Assembly (NCBI GenBank): GCA_034509735.1
Contig: JACGWO010000006.1
Span: 15,192,645-15,256,644 of the forward strand
DNA: 64,000 nucleotides
Direction of reading: 5' to 3'
Origin: Sesamum alatum
Lineage: Eukaryota; Streptophyta; Magnoliopsida; Lamiales; Pedaliaceae
Shown: one piece after another, positions 38,450 to 49,608 of the stretch
Numbering within the stretch: position 1 is the first letter of the stretch
Layout of the letters: each line of letters starts with the position of its first letter
Notes under the pieces: model-generated
The model's database searches: none
Told to the model about the DNA's origin: nothing
Seen by the model: the letters and a program-made list of their open reading frames with translations, nothing else
Made by a program: the position numbers and the translations under genes

Positions 38450-39178
38450 ATGAGTTTGTCACCAGGTACTTCTTTTTCTATAGCTGATTCAACAAGTCCA
38501 GTTATGCAAAATGATAGTGAAAGTTTACAACAAACATTCGGTGCTAGTAATGAAGAGATAGCTGATGAAGTTGTTATGAATAGTATTGACACTGAGAAAA
38601 ATGTTGAGCCCAATAAAGAGAATGAAAGTTTATCACCAAAGCCCAAACGTAAAACAAATCAGCTATTTGGGAAGATTTTACAGAAGTGAAGGATGCAGAT
38701 GGAGTTATGAAGATTTCTTGTGTACATTGTAAGAGGATGTATAGCAAGACCAAGACTACTCCAACAACTCAATTGCATCGGCATTTGCAGAGTTGTCCTA
38801 AATATCTTAAAGCGAAAGCTGACAAGGCGAAAGATGGACTTTTGCAAACACAACTTGGCTTTATGACAAGTAGTATGGATCCATCCTCTTGTTCAAGTTT
38901 GTATAGTGGGAAGTTTGATATGGAGCAGATGAAAGAATCATTGACTGATTGGATAATGATGTATGAGCACCCTTTGTCTATTGTGGAAGAAGACAGACTA
39001 AATTTGTTCAGTTATTGAAAAATGTGAACAAAATCAGCTTCACAACGGATTGTTGGAAATCAAAAAACCAAAAGATCGAGTACATGGTGATAACTGGTCA
39101 TTGGATTGACCAAAACTGGCAATTACAGAAGCGTGTGATTAACTTTGTGCACATTCCAGAAACTGGCATTTGTTATTG
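38450..39178 (+). pseudogene. hAT transposase fragment (zf-BED and start of the catalytic region)
   Basis: ATG at 38,450, just after an acceptor-like TTTTTGTGCAG, opens MSLSPGTSFSIADS. A frameshift near 38,660 leads into KDADGVMKISCVHCKRMYS, whose C..C..H..H pattern (CVHCK, HRHLQ) is a BED zinc finger. RLNLF at about 39,010 is then joined to LLKNVNKISFTTDCWKS and GHWIDQNWQLQKRVINFVHI, so the part between has been lost. The frame ends at 39,175. The catalytic core and C-terminal dimerisation domain of hAT transposases are missing. Confidence 0.9.
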
Positions 39179-39626
39179 AGCTTGACTTTTGTTACATTTT
39201 TGAACAAACTTGAATTTAGAAAGACTTTTGAGTGTAGTTTTGGCCCAAGTAACTGATTTACTATTATTGAATGGCGAATTGATATTTTGGCAAAGTTCAT
39301 CTTTATATATTGGTGTTTATGAATTCGGTAAGATTTGTTTGTTTTTGTAAATGGTTAGTTGATTACAAATGAATGGACTCATTACATAGATTGTGTTAAG
39401 TAAAAACAGGGTATCGAGCTCGAGCTTGAGCTAACAAACCAACAACTCGAGCTGTGGCTCAAGCTCAAGCTCGATGTGAAATGAGCTAACGAGCTCGAGC
39501 TCGAGCTCATTATAAATGGTTCAAGCTCGAGCTTGATCCCGAATCGTGGGAGCTCGACGAGCTCGAGCCAACCAAAATTGGTTGAGCTCAACTCGAGCTC
39601 GACTCGTTTACACCCCTAGATGAGAC

Positions 39627-39850
39627 GACGCAACGAAGGGGAAGGGAAGGAGGAGGAGGGGGCCGCGATGGGGGGGGGGGAGAGGGGAAGGGGGCGGCGA
39701 CAGGCCAAGGCAAGGTGTCGATCGGTGGCGGCGGCGGCCGAGAAGATGAAGAAGAAGTATATATATATATTCTTTATATATATATTAATATATCTAAATA
39801 TTAATTTTTTTTATAAATAACACATATATAAATTAATATATTTAATATAT
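39627..39850. repeat. GA-rich then AT-rich low-complexity DNA, right of the hAT element
   Basis: Continues the purine-rich block from 36,462-36,750, then changes to TATATA and TTAATATA runs. Confidence 0.7.
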
Positions 39851-40454
39851 ATAAAAATATATTTTATTGACAAAAACTATGCCTAGATGCAGTAAACGCA
39901 CGTGTGGTGCACCGCCGGGCGTAGGGGGGTATTTCGCTCTATTTCTAATAACATAAGGGGGTAAATTGTTGTTTTATTTTTTACAGGGGGGTAAATTACA
40001 CATTTTCCTTAACACAGAGAGGTAAATTGCAGTTTTCCCTTATAAATAATAATCTTAATTTTTTTAAAAAAGAAAAAACTAGATTGATTAGTTAAAGAAA
40101 AAAATAATCGAATTTTGCAAGTTAGACCTATTAGGTCAGGAGTTGCGTTGGGTTGGGAACGGATTTGAGTTGGATTTCATGCCAACTAACAATGGGACGA
40201 GTCGGGATGAATTTTGATCTTGTTAAAATTAAACAAGATAGGAGTCAGGTTAATTAAACAAGATAGGAGTCGGGTCAATTTTGATCAGCAATTAGGCGTG
40301 ACCATAGTGAAATTTCAATTATTTTAAATTATTTTGAAATTGAAATGTTATTGGTGGTTTTGAGAAATAACTTGCATTTCCCACTTTCAAACCAAAATTG
40401 AAACTACGTTTCAGATAGTTTCTAACAGTTTAAGAACTTATAACAAAAGCAAGA

Positions 40455-40582
40455 TGTTAGGGGTGATCAGGTGGCTTAATGGTAGCACCTTATTCCTATG
40501 AAAGATAGGTATGGATTTGAGTCCCAAGAGGAGGAGTTGGGGAACCAACTTTGACCATCCTTTAAAAAAAGGACAATGAAAC
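40455..40582 (+). mobile_element. tRNA-derived SINE
   Basis: A TGGCTTAATGGTAG stretch fits the RNA polymerase III A box, and GGATTTGAGTCC about 35 bp later fits the B box. The tail runs through GGAGTTGGGGAACC to CCTTTAAAAAAAGG. Imperfect direct repeats TAACAAAAGCAAGA (40,441-40,454) and TAACAAAAAGTAAGA (from 40,583) look like the target duplication. The A/B spacing and anticodon-like arm point to a tRNA ancestor, but no intact tRNA fold is present. Confidence 0.6.
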
Positions 40583-40761
40583 TAACAAAAAGTAAGAATA
40601 TATATTATTAAAATTATTTAATAAATAAAAAAATAACAACTTATCGAAATAATTGAAGTAAAATACACAACATACATAGCAAAAAGCTTTTAAGTGACAA
40701 AGAGTAACACGTTTTTCAAATAATTAAAGTCAAATGAATAGTAATTATATTCGACGATTTA

Positions 40762-41488
40762 TGTTCACACAAAATTTTGTGTTTAAAAAAAATAATTAGG
40801 AGACAAGAAAAGATATAGACAAATGAATTTTATTAATTTAAATGAAAAAAAGTGCATACAAGCTCTGTGAAACGATAATCTCTTTATTCTTCACTCCGAA
40901 TTTCGATCCAAGGCTTGAAGCGTATTCTTGGATGTGGATGTGTAATCTCCTCTGAATTTGTGGAGCAAACTACGTGTCAACGTGAAATTTGGTATCACGG
41001 CTTTGAAGATTTGATGTCGAGGAAGATATAGAACCTTCCTAGTTGCATGTTTCGTTGTGACAGAGAGTTTTGAACTTGGGTCATTTGATTTGTTGTGTTG
41101 TATGGACTTGTGTGTTGTATGTAGTGTGGAATGTTGTGTAGAATGTTGTAGGTGGAGGCTCCTTTGTATAGGCATGAGCAACTTTGACTTGCAACTTGGG
41201 CTCCCTTCTATTGGCCTTACACCGTTGGCTTTGATATGATCGACCAGCTATCGCGTAATACTTGAACTCATTTTGGCTCAATCGGCCAATCCAAAGAGAA
41301 AATTGTATTAATCTTGGATCGATCCTTCAAGACGCATATGATCCAAATTTAGTGTGGCCTACAAATTTATCATCTTGAAAATATAAAAAGTTGAAATTTT
41401 TTATGGACTTTTAATTTGAAACCTGGCTATTAGCCAACTTAACTTAGCTTTTAATGGGTAATTTATTTCAAAAAGTTTGGTGTTAATA
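40762..41488 (-). repeat. 3' LTR (left) of the gag-only element
   Basis: 727 bp, starts TGTTCACACAAAATTTT and ends GGTGTTAATA on the plus strand. It is colinear with 48,552-49,279 throughout. Confidence 0.9.
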
Positions 41489-43882
41489 AATGCCCCCACT
41501 TCAAGGCCCGACAAAGAGCATACTGAATATTGTCGACAATGAGACTTGAAATACTTGATTTTCTCACCTTTTTTCTTAAGTATGTGGGCACATTATTAAC
41601 GAGGACCAATTGAAGCAATCCAAGTGTTAGCAAAAATCATTTGATAAACATTTTCAATCCTTTGACAAACTTTAGCAATTCTAACTCCCCCTTTTTTTCT
41701 TTTGGCTATTTTTTTTGTATATACTTATTAGGCATGAAGCCACATAAGGTAGCGGCACTAATTTTTTCCCACAGGAATCATTAGCAAGAATGAATGGAAT
41801 CTTTTTCTTCAGTAAAACTTTTATGTGGCCAGATTATGTACATGAAATCTTCTTGACATGGTAATGTCATTTTTTCTTTTAATTGCTCTTTCCTCACATG
41901 CTTTGAGGAAGAATGAAAATTTCCAAATACCGATCTTGAATAACCATTATAAATAATGGTCCGCACAATACTCTTTTCCAAATCAAATTGAAAGGAATTG
42001 GTTGGATTTTTTTGCTTTCTAGCATGGTGATTGCTTCACGCTCTTGCTGCATTTGCCACAAATTTGTGAATGAGCTTCTCTACTTTCCTACACAAGTGTT
42101 ATGGTTTCGCACACCATGTGTTTGGGAGTTTTCTTAATGACAAGAGTTCTTGGTTTTTATCAATATTTTTAGGCACACACATGCACATTCTACATGAATT
42201 TGACTTCTATTTTTCTTGTGTAAATTTGCTTGTTTGGCAGAAATGAACATTGAAGATTTCAACGAGCCATTCCCCCCATCGTCGTTTGAAGTGGTAAGGA
42301 CAACGTTAAGGTAAAAGCATCATTTTTTGCATCCACAACCGTTCCTATGCATCATTATTTGAAAGGGCAATGACAACCTCGAGGTCGAAGATACCACCTT
42401 GTTACATCCATGGTCGGCCGACATCATTCAACCGTCTCATTTGATCTTTGCACAAGTCATGCACATCCACTGATGGTTCAAAGAGACGATGAAATAGCAT
42501 TTTGCTTCCACTCCAATGCTTCATGCCTCGAAGGCTTTGTGTATCATCTTCCTTTTATGGAGTCAAAGTCAACATTAAGTTTGTAGTTTTGAATCGCCAA
42601 TTTCATTAGTGACGGGGGCTCCAAGGAAGATTCCTCAGTTCAGGTTCTGCAAGGTATCCCTCCACAAACCGGCTACTGGAGGTGGACGAATGATGTGCTA
42701 AAGCCATGCCGCGAGCATCATTCCGTTAGAATAGGTGACCGTCAAGCCAATTTATTGGCTCTTTGTAAACTATTCTATACGATCTTTTTCAATAATATGT
42801 TAATTTAAGAAATGTTCTTTGCCCATATTCATCATATGCTTTTAACATTATATTAATATGAGCATTTGGTTGAAGCCCTTAGATCAATTATGCTACAGGG
42901 TTGGCTCGCGCATATGATGGCGACCATGAAACCAACCTCTATGGTTTGATCTAAAATATTCCAAGTCGATGAATCGGTCGAGATAGGGCATTGACCATTC
43001 CTTAAAGACTTGCAGTAAGTGATGCGTTCATATGATGAATGTCGAGTTTCATAGACAGAGACGTATGACGTCTGCGCACTTTAGTGGGTTCTTGATAAAG
43101 AGTTATCAAGTTCACTGAATTGACTCGCAGGAGTTGTCATATGGAAGCCCTATATGGCATGATCGGTATGACTAGAACTCCTAGGCTACAATAGTGCACT
43201 AACTAGTCCTTAGACTTAAGGTTCCATAGTAACCTTGTGCATAGGACGACTATGACTTGATCATGTACAATTTGGTCTCAGGTTTCATCCTGGATCACTA
43301 TACGGTCATGTTTCAGACATAGTTGAAGCATGCATGGAGGTTGGTGAGTTCCAAGATAGGATCTGCTACTTATCATGAGATGATAACGAACCTCCTATGT
43401 TCTTTACATTATGCGTTCCTCGAAGCCCATAGCCATGGCTGTTGATCAAATAGGAGAAAGGGTTTTTCCTATATTGATAAATTGAAAGCATAACTTGAAG
43501 AGATGATACATAGACATCAAAGTCGATAATGGGAACCGGTAACTAATTCCATGCCCTAGACTTTGATCAGGAGGTTAGTAACGGAGGGGCCGTATCTGTA
43601 TGGTACGCGTAGCTCACAGGTTCACGCAATAAATTCACCTATTCTCTAGTGCCATGGACCATTGCTAGATGGCCACCCATGGTGACGGGACCTCCAATTA
43701 AGGAGTTAATTGAGGGTGATTAATTATGATAAGATCTAATTAATCTAATGCAAGTAAGTTGCTAATTAAATTGTATATGTGATACAAGCCCAAGTCTAGC
43801 TGAGTGGTGAACCTAAAGGGTCACACACAAATCCGTGATGGAATTCTTGAAAATAATTAATTGGATTAATTATGGAGAAGAT

Positions 43883-44230
43883 GAAGAAGCAAAGTTCAAT
43901 TTGTCTTCTTATGAAGAAGCAAAGTTGGAATTGTCTTCTTGAAGAAGCAAAGTTCAATTTGTCTTCTTAAAAACGAAGAAGCAAAGTTAGATTTGTCTTC
44001 TTGAAAAACGAAAAAGCAAAGTTGGATTTGTCTTCTTGAAAAACGAAGAAGCAAAGTTGGATTTTTCTTCTTAAAAACGAAGAAGCAAAGTTGGATTTGT
44101 CTTCTTGAAAGACGAAGAAGCAAAGTTGGATTTGTCTTCTTGAAAGACGAAGAAGAAAAGTTGGATTTGTCTTCTTGAAAGACGAAGAAGCAAAGTTGGA
44201 TTTGTCTTCATAAGATGAAGAAGCAAAGTC
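43883..44230. repeat. 35-bp minisatellite, about ten units
   Basis: The unit GAAGAAGCAAAGTTGGATTT followed by GTCTTCTTGAAAGAC is repeated about ten times with small length changes. Each unit has GAAGAAG and CTTCTT ends that can pair. Two longer units of about 105 bp (44,215-44,420) follow. The open frames here are a by-product of the repeat. Confidence 0.92.
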
Positions 44231-44446
44231 GAACTTCTCTTCTTAATATGACAACACAAGTTTGTCATATTGTAAGAAGAAGAATCAAACTTGTTTTCCT
44301 CTTTGCAAGATGAAAGAAGCAAAGTTGAACTTCTCTTCTTTAATATGACAAAACAAGTTTGACATTTTGTAAGAAGAAAAATCAAACTTGTCTTCCTCTT
44401 TGAAAGAAGAAGAAGACAAGTTGAACTTAGCTTCTTCAATGGAAGG

Positions 44447-44460
44447 TCTATAAATAGAGA
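44447..44460 (+). promoter_or_regulatory. LTR promoter TATA box
   Basis: TCTATAAATAGAG, followed about 45 bp later by a CTCTTGCTCTTG-rich leader. It lies about 220 bp after the minisatellite, where the U3 core promoter of an LTR would be. Confidence 0.65.
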
Positions 44461-46729
44461 CCTCTGTTGCCATTCAAGACAACTTTGCATTCTTACTTTC
44501 TGCTCTCTTGCTCTTGCTCTCTTGCTCTCGTCCCTTCTCCAAAAAGAGAAACAAGTTTTCTTGTCTTCTCCGTTAATCAATCGTTGATCTACCATAATCC
44601 TCTAACGCCTACTAGCATAGGGTTAAAGGAGATTCCGTCATAGGTGGTGTGGACTAACTTTAGAGGGAAGACACTTGTGTTCCTACCGTGGACAATCGAC
44701 GTAACGTTCCACCGTTTGTAAGGTAAGAAATTGTTCTTGAGACGTTCAAGTCATCAACATCAACCGGAGTACTAAAAGGTTGTTTTCTTTTAACTGTACA
44801 ATTGACATTCTTTTATGCATGAGATCCACATCGTTATAACAATGAAACGGGCGATTTGATCACTAATTATAATATTTTTGTAATTAAACTTTTAATTTTC
44901 GCTGCGTTTAACGTCTCGGTGCGTATACGAAACTAATACATTCATGTAGCCAAGCTTCATTCTGGCTCTCATGCATCCTTCACGAAGCCAAGATTCATGC
45001 TGTGGCTCATGCATCCCTTTTCACCTGTGTCTGTGACAAAGACATCCTTCAAGTTTTCCTCAAGTTGTGGTGACATTTTGCATTCCACCATGGCTGCTAG
45101 GTAATGTTGAATGTTCATGGCTGCTTGTACGCGGGGAACCCAACGGCGAGGTCACTCTTTCTTTCAAGGAGTTGCTAGACACTGATGCTTGTAAGCTCTC
45201 CATGCCATGAAGTTGCAAGTATTTACTTTTGGTGCATCACCGCCTTCCCATGGATTCAGACAACACGCTTACATACGACCGAGTCGGTCTTCGATTCAAA
45301 CAGTGTCTTCTTCATGCAAGCAAAAGCCACTTTATTATACTTAAATGATCTTAACCACCTGCATTTGTCGAAGTCATGATGTCACCCCCAATTCATAAAT
45401 CAATTAATGAGACGCCTTTTTTACTTGAACGAGAAAACCCCTACCAAGAAGGCGAAGAGAGCTTGTTCAACCTTAAGAGGATGTAGTCGCCAAGAGGAAG
45501 AAGACTTTGATGCTTGCATGTTCAACACTTCGTATTTGTCTGGAGATGCGTCAAAGGCTTTGAAGACGATGGGAATGCTTCTTGAAGATCCAAAGAGAGA
45601 CCTTAGCAAATTCAACTTGTTTGCTTGAATTTAAGGAATTAGCACTTTTTTCTGTTGTTTTATTGCTTCCTTCGATATAAAAGAACGCTTGACGTAATAA
45701 AGATGTTATTTCTCAAAATTTGCTTTGTGTTTCTCAAAGCCTTCTTTTTTTTTTCTCGTTTACATCGATGTTGGTTATAACAATCATAATGTGTGTCCTA
45801 TAATCAATTGTATCTTCGAAACTCATTTGCTTTGGAGGCAAAATTGACTTACATTGCATTGCCCTTTTCCTTTCGAGAGAAAAGAAAAAAAAATTGAACA
45901 TGACTGAGAGGAACACGACCAAGGTGTGTTTATCTTGGGGTTTGCTGGTGAAACCCGTTATTCATGGCAGGACTATGCTTCCGGACCCCCCAAGGTGTGT
46001 TATGCTCGGCCCTTTCAAACACGACCGTGTTCTTGGACACGCCCAGGGTGTGTTTGACTCTTTCTTGCCGCTTTTTCGCGTAATATCTTTCCTAGCATGC
46101 AACATGGCTTAGTATGCTCGACACCACCGAAATGCATTTTCTTTGTAGAGAAGATATACTGCATAAGACAACAAGGAATTTATTTAAAGATATGATTGAA
46201 CTTGAGCAAATACTCCCAAGCTGCCTAAGTACCCTATGAAGGGATCAAATCAAAACGACGAGTTCAATGAAACTTGAATTTTCTTTACCTTCTTCTCTCT
46301 CTCTCGCTCTTTTTTTTTTTTCTTTAGCACGGGGGATGGCGTACACAATTTATACTCATGCTGGACAGAAGTAACATGCAGTTTAGGCACGTGCATCATG
46401 GAGTAACATGCAATTTAAGCCCGTGCGTCATGGAGCATGTTCTTCATGAATTTGTCATTTGCAAGGCTGAGGCCGTATCTGTGATTTGAGATTATAGACG
46501 ATTCATGTTCTCCAACTTCAAGTTGTGCATGGGAGTGTCTTGGATCTCATTTTTTGAGATGTCTAATTCAAAGTCTTCATCAACACTGTCGTGGTTGGAT
46601 GGAAATAACTTGATACTTTCTTCGTCCTTTTTATTTGAAGTGCCTTCTGAATCATACGATCATAGCAATGTGTTGCCTCACATTGATTAGCTTGTTTGAA
46701 GGGATGTGCAAGAATGACGTCTTACTCCC

Positions 46730-48530
46730 CTAGGGATGAGACACATGAAGTTCTTGACTTCCAGCATTTTCTTTCGGCTTGTTTGTTTGGTCATGTCTAA
46801 TTATTTTCTTCAGTTGTCGTGCATAACCATCTCCGAGGTAATTGCTCATAGATCCTTGATAACAACGCCCTATTTTTCTAGATAAAGTCTTGATTTTCTC
46901 GTCTAGTCGTTTTAGATATAGAAATGTGAGGAATATGAGTGTGAGTCGATTGAACACGGAGACGGGATTGTCCCTTGGCCTTTTGACTTTCATCATCTCA
47001 CTTTTCTCCACTATGATGTACTACGAAAGTGTCCTTTTTCATGTGCATCCTCACAGGTTCGCCTGAAATGAAGCCTAAGCCAGTGCTCGGTTGGTTGACA
47101 CTGAAGCCTTGTCTTCTTAGCTCGTGTTGCGCTTCAGTCAGTCCGTGAATCCTTGCTCCAATCAAATCAGGATTTAATTTATTGAGTCGAGATCGAGTGA
47201 AAAGTTCATACCCTGATTTTGCCACAAGGTGGTAAGTTTTTGAGTTGAATGCCCCTATCATTTCTTCGGGTTAATTTTTCAGAATAAGTGGTCACTTGAG
47301 ACCAAAAAAGTGTACACCGATGGGGGGCTTGATTAGTTTAGCCTTGGCACCTTGAGGGTTTTTTAAGTTTCACTATACTTGATTGCTCGATCTCTTTGGA
47401 TAGTGGAGGAGCGTGGTCCTGTGATGAGATTTGTTTATCTTTGTCGTTTGACCAAACCACGTAGGGGAATACTGATGAGTAAGATGTCTTCTTCGAATTA
47501 TGATTTATGCTAGTTGACATTTCATCGATAGTCAATTTGTTGAGCTTTTTGTCATTGGTATATGAAAGAGTGGGATCAGAGCGCGCTTCCTGATTAGTTG
47601 GTCGGTTGGAAACTTTGAAGGCATTGGTTTTATGCATCTCGTCGGGGTTGAGGTAGAGCATCAACAAAGTATGACTCTGCCTTGGTGAAAGGCTTCATGT
47701 CAGTGTCAGAGGCCTCGATTTGTACAGACTCAGATTGTTCAATTGAAATTTTGGTGGCGCTGTCAGTAGACATGGCAGAGCTGTTTGCTCATTTTTCGAA
47801 ATATGCAAGTCATTTGTTGGAGTGACGTTGGCGATGGTCGTGCATCCAAAGTAAGCCAACTTTTGTAATGTAGCGTATGTTGGTTTTAGGCTTTTCACTC
47901 CTGTTGCTTAGAGGAAATTTGACATAAGGTGCTTTGACAACCATTGACCCGTTGACATCAGGTCTGTCGAAATTTTCACCCCTTCTTTACTCTTTTTGTT
48001 GATGGTCAACCGAAAATCTTGGTCTATAATTAGCGATGCATATCTTCATGTCATGGGCACTGGTGGCCAACTCCTCAAAATTTCTTGACTTGATTCCCTA
48101 TAAAATGTAAACAAGGCACAAATACATACCCTAGATGCACATTTCTATCACCGAGGCCCCAAAAATTTTATCTTTGCAGTTCATACTTAGAGCACGCTAC
48201 TGGTTGATGTAGTCGATAACTGAGTCATCCTTCCACTGCCTTGCGTTAGTGAGTTCAACCATGCTCACCGTTCTGTGATGTAGAAGCGGCTTAGAAACTC
48301 CTTTTCCATTTTGTTCAAACTGTTTATCGACTCGAGCTCAGGATCGACGTACCAATCTGAAGTGTTTCCCTTAAGGTATCAGACGAACTTCTTCACCAAG
48401 TGGTCACCATTAGTGCCAGCGTCGTTGCATGTCTCGATGCATGTCTCGATGAAGTGGCAACATGTTTCTTTGTGTTGCCTTTTTCATCGAATTGTTGCAG
48501 TTTTGGGTTGCCTTTTCCATCGGGATTGTC
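46730..48530 (-). pseudogene. Gag and adjoining polyprotein remnant
   Basis: The minus strand reads QWKDDSVIDYINQ then RALSMNCKDKIFGASVIEMC (about 48,130-48,240), followed by YIL and GIKSRNFEELATSAHDMKIC (about 48,030-48,110), a retrotransposon gag domain common in plant gypsy elements. Further on come AFNSKTYHLVAKSGYELFTR (about 47,200-47,260), LTEAQHELRRQGF and PVSVFNRLTL (about 46,950), parts of the region between gag and RT in these elements. A TGG to TAG change and other stops break the frame. Confidence 0.8.
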
Positions 48531-48551
48531 CCACTGGGTGTGCCAGAAATT

Positions 48552-49279
48552 TATTCTCACAAAATTTTATGTTTGCAAAAATAACTAGAGACCAGAAAAA
48601 TAACTATTTTGCAAATGAATTTTATTGATTTAAATGAAAAAAAAGTGGATACAATCTTTGTAAAAAGATAATTCCCTGATTCTTCATTTTAATCCAAGGA
48701 CTTGAAGCGTATTTTTTGATGTGGATGTGTAATCTCCTATGAATTTGTGGAGAAAATTGTGTGTCAATTTGAAATTTGGTATCAAGGCTTTGAAGATTTG
48801 ATGCCGCGGAAGACGTAGAACCTTCGCGGTTGCAGTGCTTCTTTGTAGTAGAGAGTTTTGGACTTGGGGTCTTCTGATTTGTTGTGTTGTATGGACTTAT
48901 GTGTTGTATGTAGTTTGGAATGTTGTGTAGAATGTTGTATGGCGGAGGCCCTTTATATAGGCATGAGCATGCTTTGACTTGCAGCTTGGACTCACTTTAT
49001 TGGGTTTGAACACCGTTGGCTTGATATGAATCCACTAGTTATTGTGTTGTTTTTGAACTCGTATTGGCTAATTAGCCCATCCAAGGAGGAAATTTGTTTT
49101 TATCTTGAATCGATCCTTCAATACGCATATGACCCAAATTTAGTTTGGGTTACAAATTTATCATCTTGGAAATATAAAAAGTCCAAATCTATTGTGGACT
49201 TTGAATTTGAAGCTTAATTATTAGCCAACTTATTTTTGGCAATTATTGGGTAATTTATTCTAAGATTTTGCTATCAACA
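48552..49279 (-). repeat. 5' LTR (right) of the gag-only element
   Basis: 728 bp, TATTCTCACAAAATTTT to GCTATCAACA on the plus strand, matching the left LTR. Confidence 0.9.
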
Positions 49280-49608
49280 ATTTATTTTATATTATAGAAT
49301 TTAAAAATTACTCTGTAATTTATTTATTTATCTTTTTAAATTTACAATCTTTTCGTATCTAGCCATTGGGTATTAACTAACATAGAGAATACGGAGTTTC
49401 TCACACAGTCACCGTCGACCTTAATCCTCTCCCCCACCTTCCGACACCGCCCACTGCGCCGGAACCCCACCCCTCCGGCGATTCTTTCCCCCTCCCCTCT
49501 CCTCAACTGTTCCCTGTTTCCCCCCCCCCCCCCCTCCTCCCTCCTCACGCGCCCCCTTTCCCCCTCCGCAACCTTTCCCCCCAACCTACTGGCGATTTCA
49601 GATGCTCC

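Larger units (their letters stand above)
36751..39618 (+). mobile_element. hAT transposon, 2868 bp, internally deleted
   Basis: The ends TAGGGGTGGCAGA and GTTTACACCCCTA are inverted, and an exact 8-bp duplication GATGAGAC flanks them (36,743-36,750 and 39,619-39,626). The subterminal regions carry many GAGCTCGAGCTTG motifs, probable transposase binding sites. It encodes only the N-terminal part of a transposase and would need help from another element to move. Confidence 0.95.
20774..40040. mobile_element. Mutator-like MITE split 19 kb apart by later insertions
   Basis: The left end GGGTTAAATGCAATTTAC and the right end GGTAAATTGCAGTTTTCCCT are inverted copies, and inside them further alternating blocks of C-rich and G-rich 'accccccta' motifs also mirror each other. 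A perfect 9-bp duplication TATAAATAA lies at 20,765-20,773 and 40,041-40,049. The original MITE itself is probably 20,774-21,153 plus 36,462-36,750 plus 39,627-40,040. Everything else between the ends is younger: the gypsy element and a hAT element. The terminal base is ambiguous by one position. Confidence 0.8.
42724..44938 (+). mobile_element. Solo LTR, 2215 bp, nested in the gag-only element
   Basis: It runs from CGTTAGAATAGG to GAAACTAATA with a 5-bp duplication CATTC at 42,719-42,723 and 44,939-44,943. The related solo LTR has TGTTAGAATAGG, so the canonical TG..CA ends have mutated to CG..TA here. It contains a minisatellite, a TATA box and a CT-rich leader (44,495-44,540). Shared blocks with the other solo LTR include AGTGCCATGGACC and TGCTAGATGGCCACCCATGG. 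Confidence 0.88.
40762..49279 (-). mobile_element. Ty3/gypsy-related LTR element with gag but no recognised polymerase
   Basis: LTRs of 727 and 728 bp (40,762-41,488 and 48,552-49,279) and a 5-bp duplication ATTTA (40,757-40,761 and 49,280-49,284) define it. Orientation is minus, with a primer-site-like TGGCACACCCAGTGGGAC inside the right LTR and a purine tract AAGTGGGGGC next to the left one. The internal DNA, excluding the nested solo LTR, is about 4.8 kb. Gag-type and adjacent sequence occupies 46,730-48,530. I recognise no RT, RNase H or integrase motif in 41,489-42,718 or 44,944-46,700, so it resembles the TR-GAG/LARD type of defective element. Confidence 0.85.

Noticed and set aside
40455..40540. 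tRNA gene
   Set aside because: Pol III boxes are present, but no complete cloverleaf can be drawn and target duplications flank a longer unit; called a SINE instead.
43883..44230. CRISPR-like array
   Set aside because: The repeats are directly adjacent with no unique spacers, in a plant nuclear genome; a minisatellite.
43896..44595. Repetitive open frames of 75 and 174 codons
   Set aside because: They read through the 35-bp minisatellite, whose unit happens to avoid stops. Inside an LTR.
45407..45628. 73-codon open frame (start MRRLFYLNEKTPT)
   Set aside because: It lies within the non-coding half of the gag-only element, on the strand opposite to gag, with no recognised domain.
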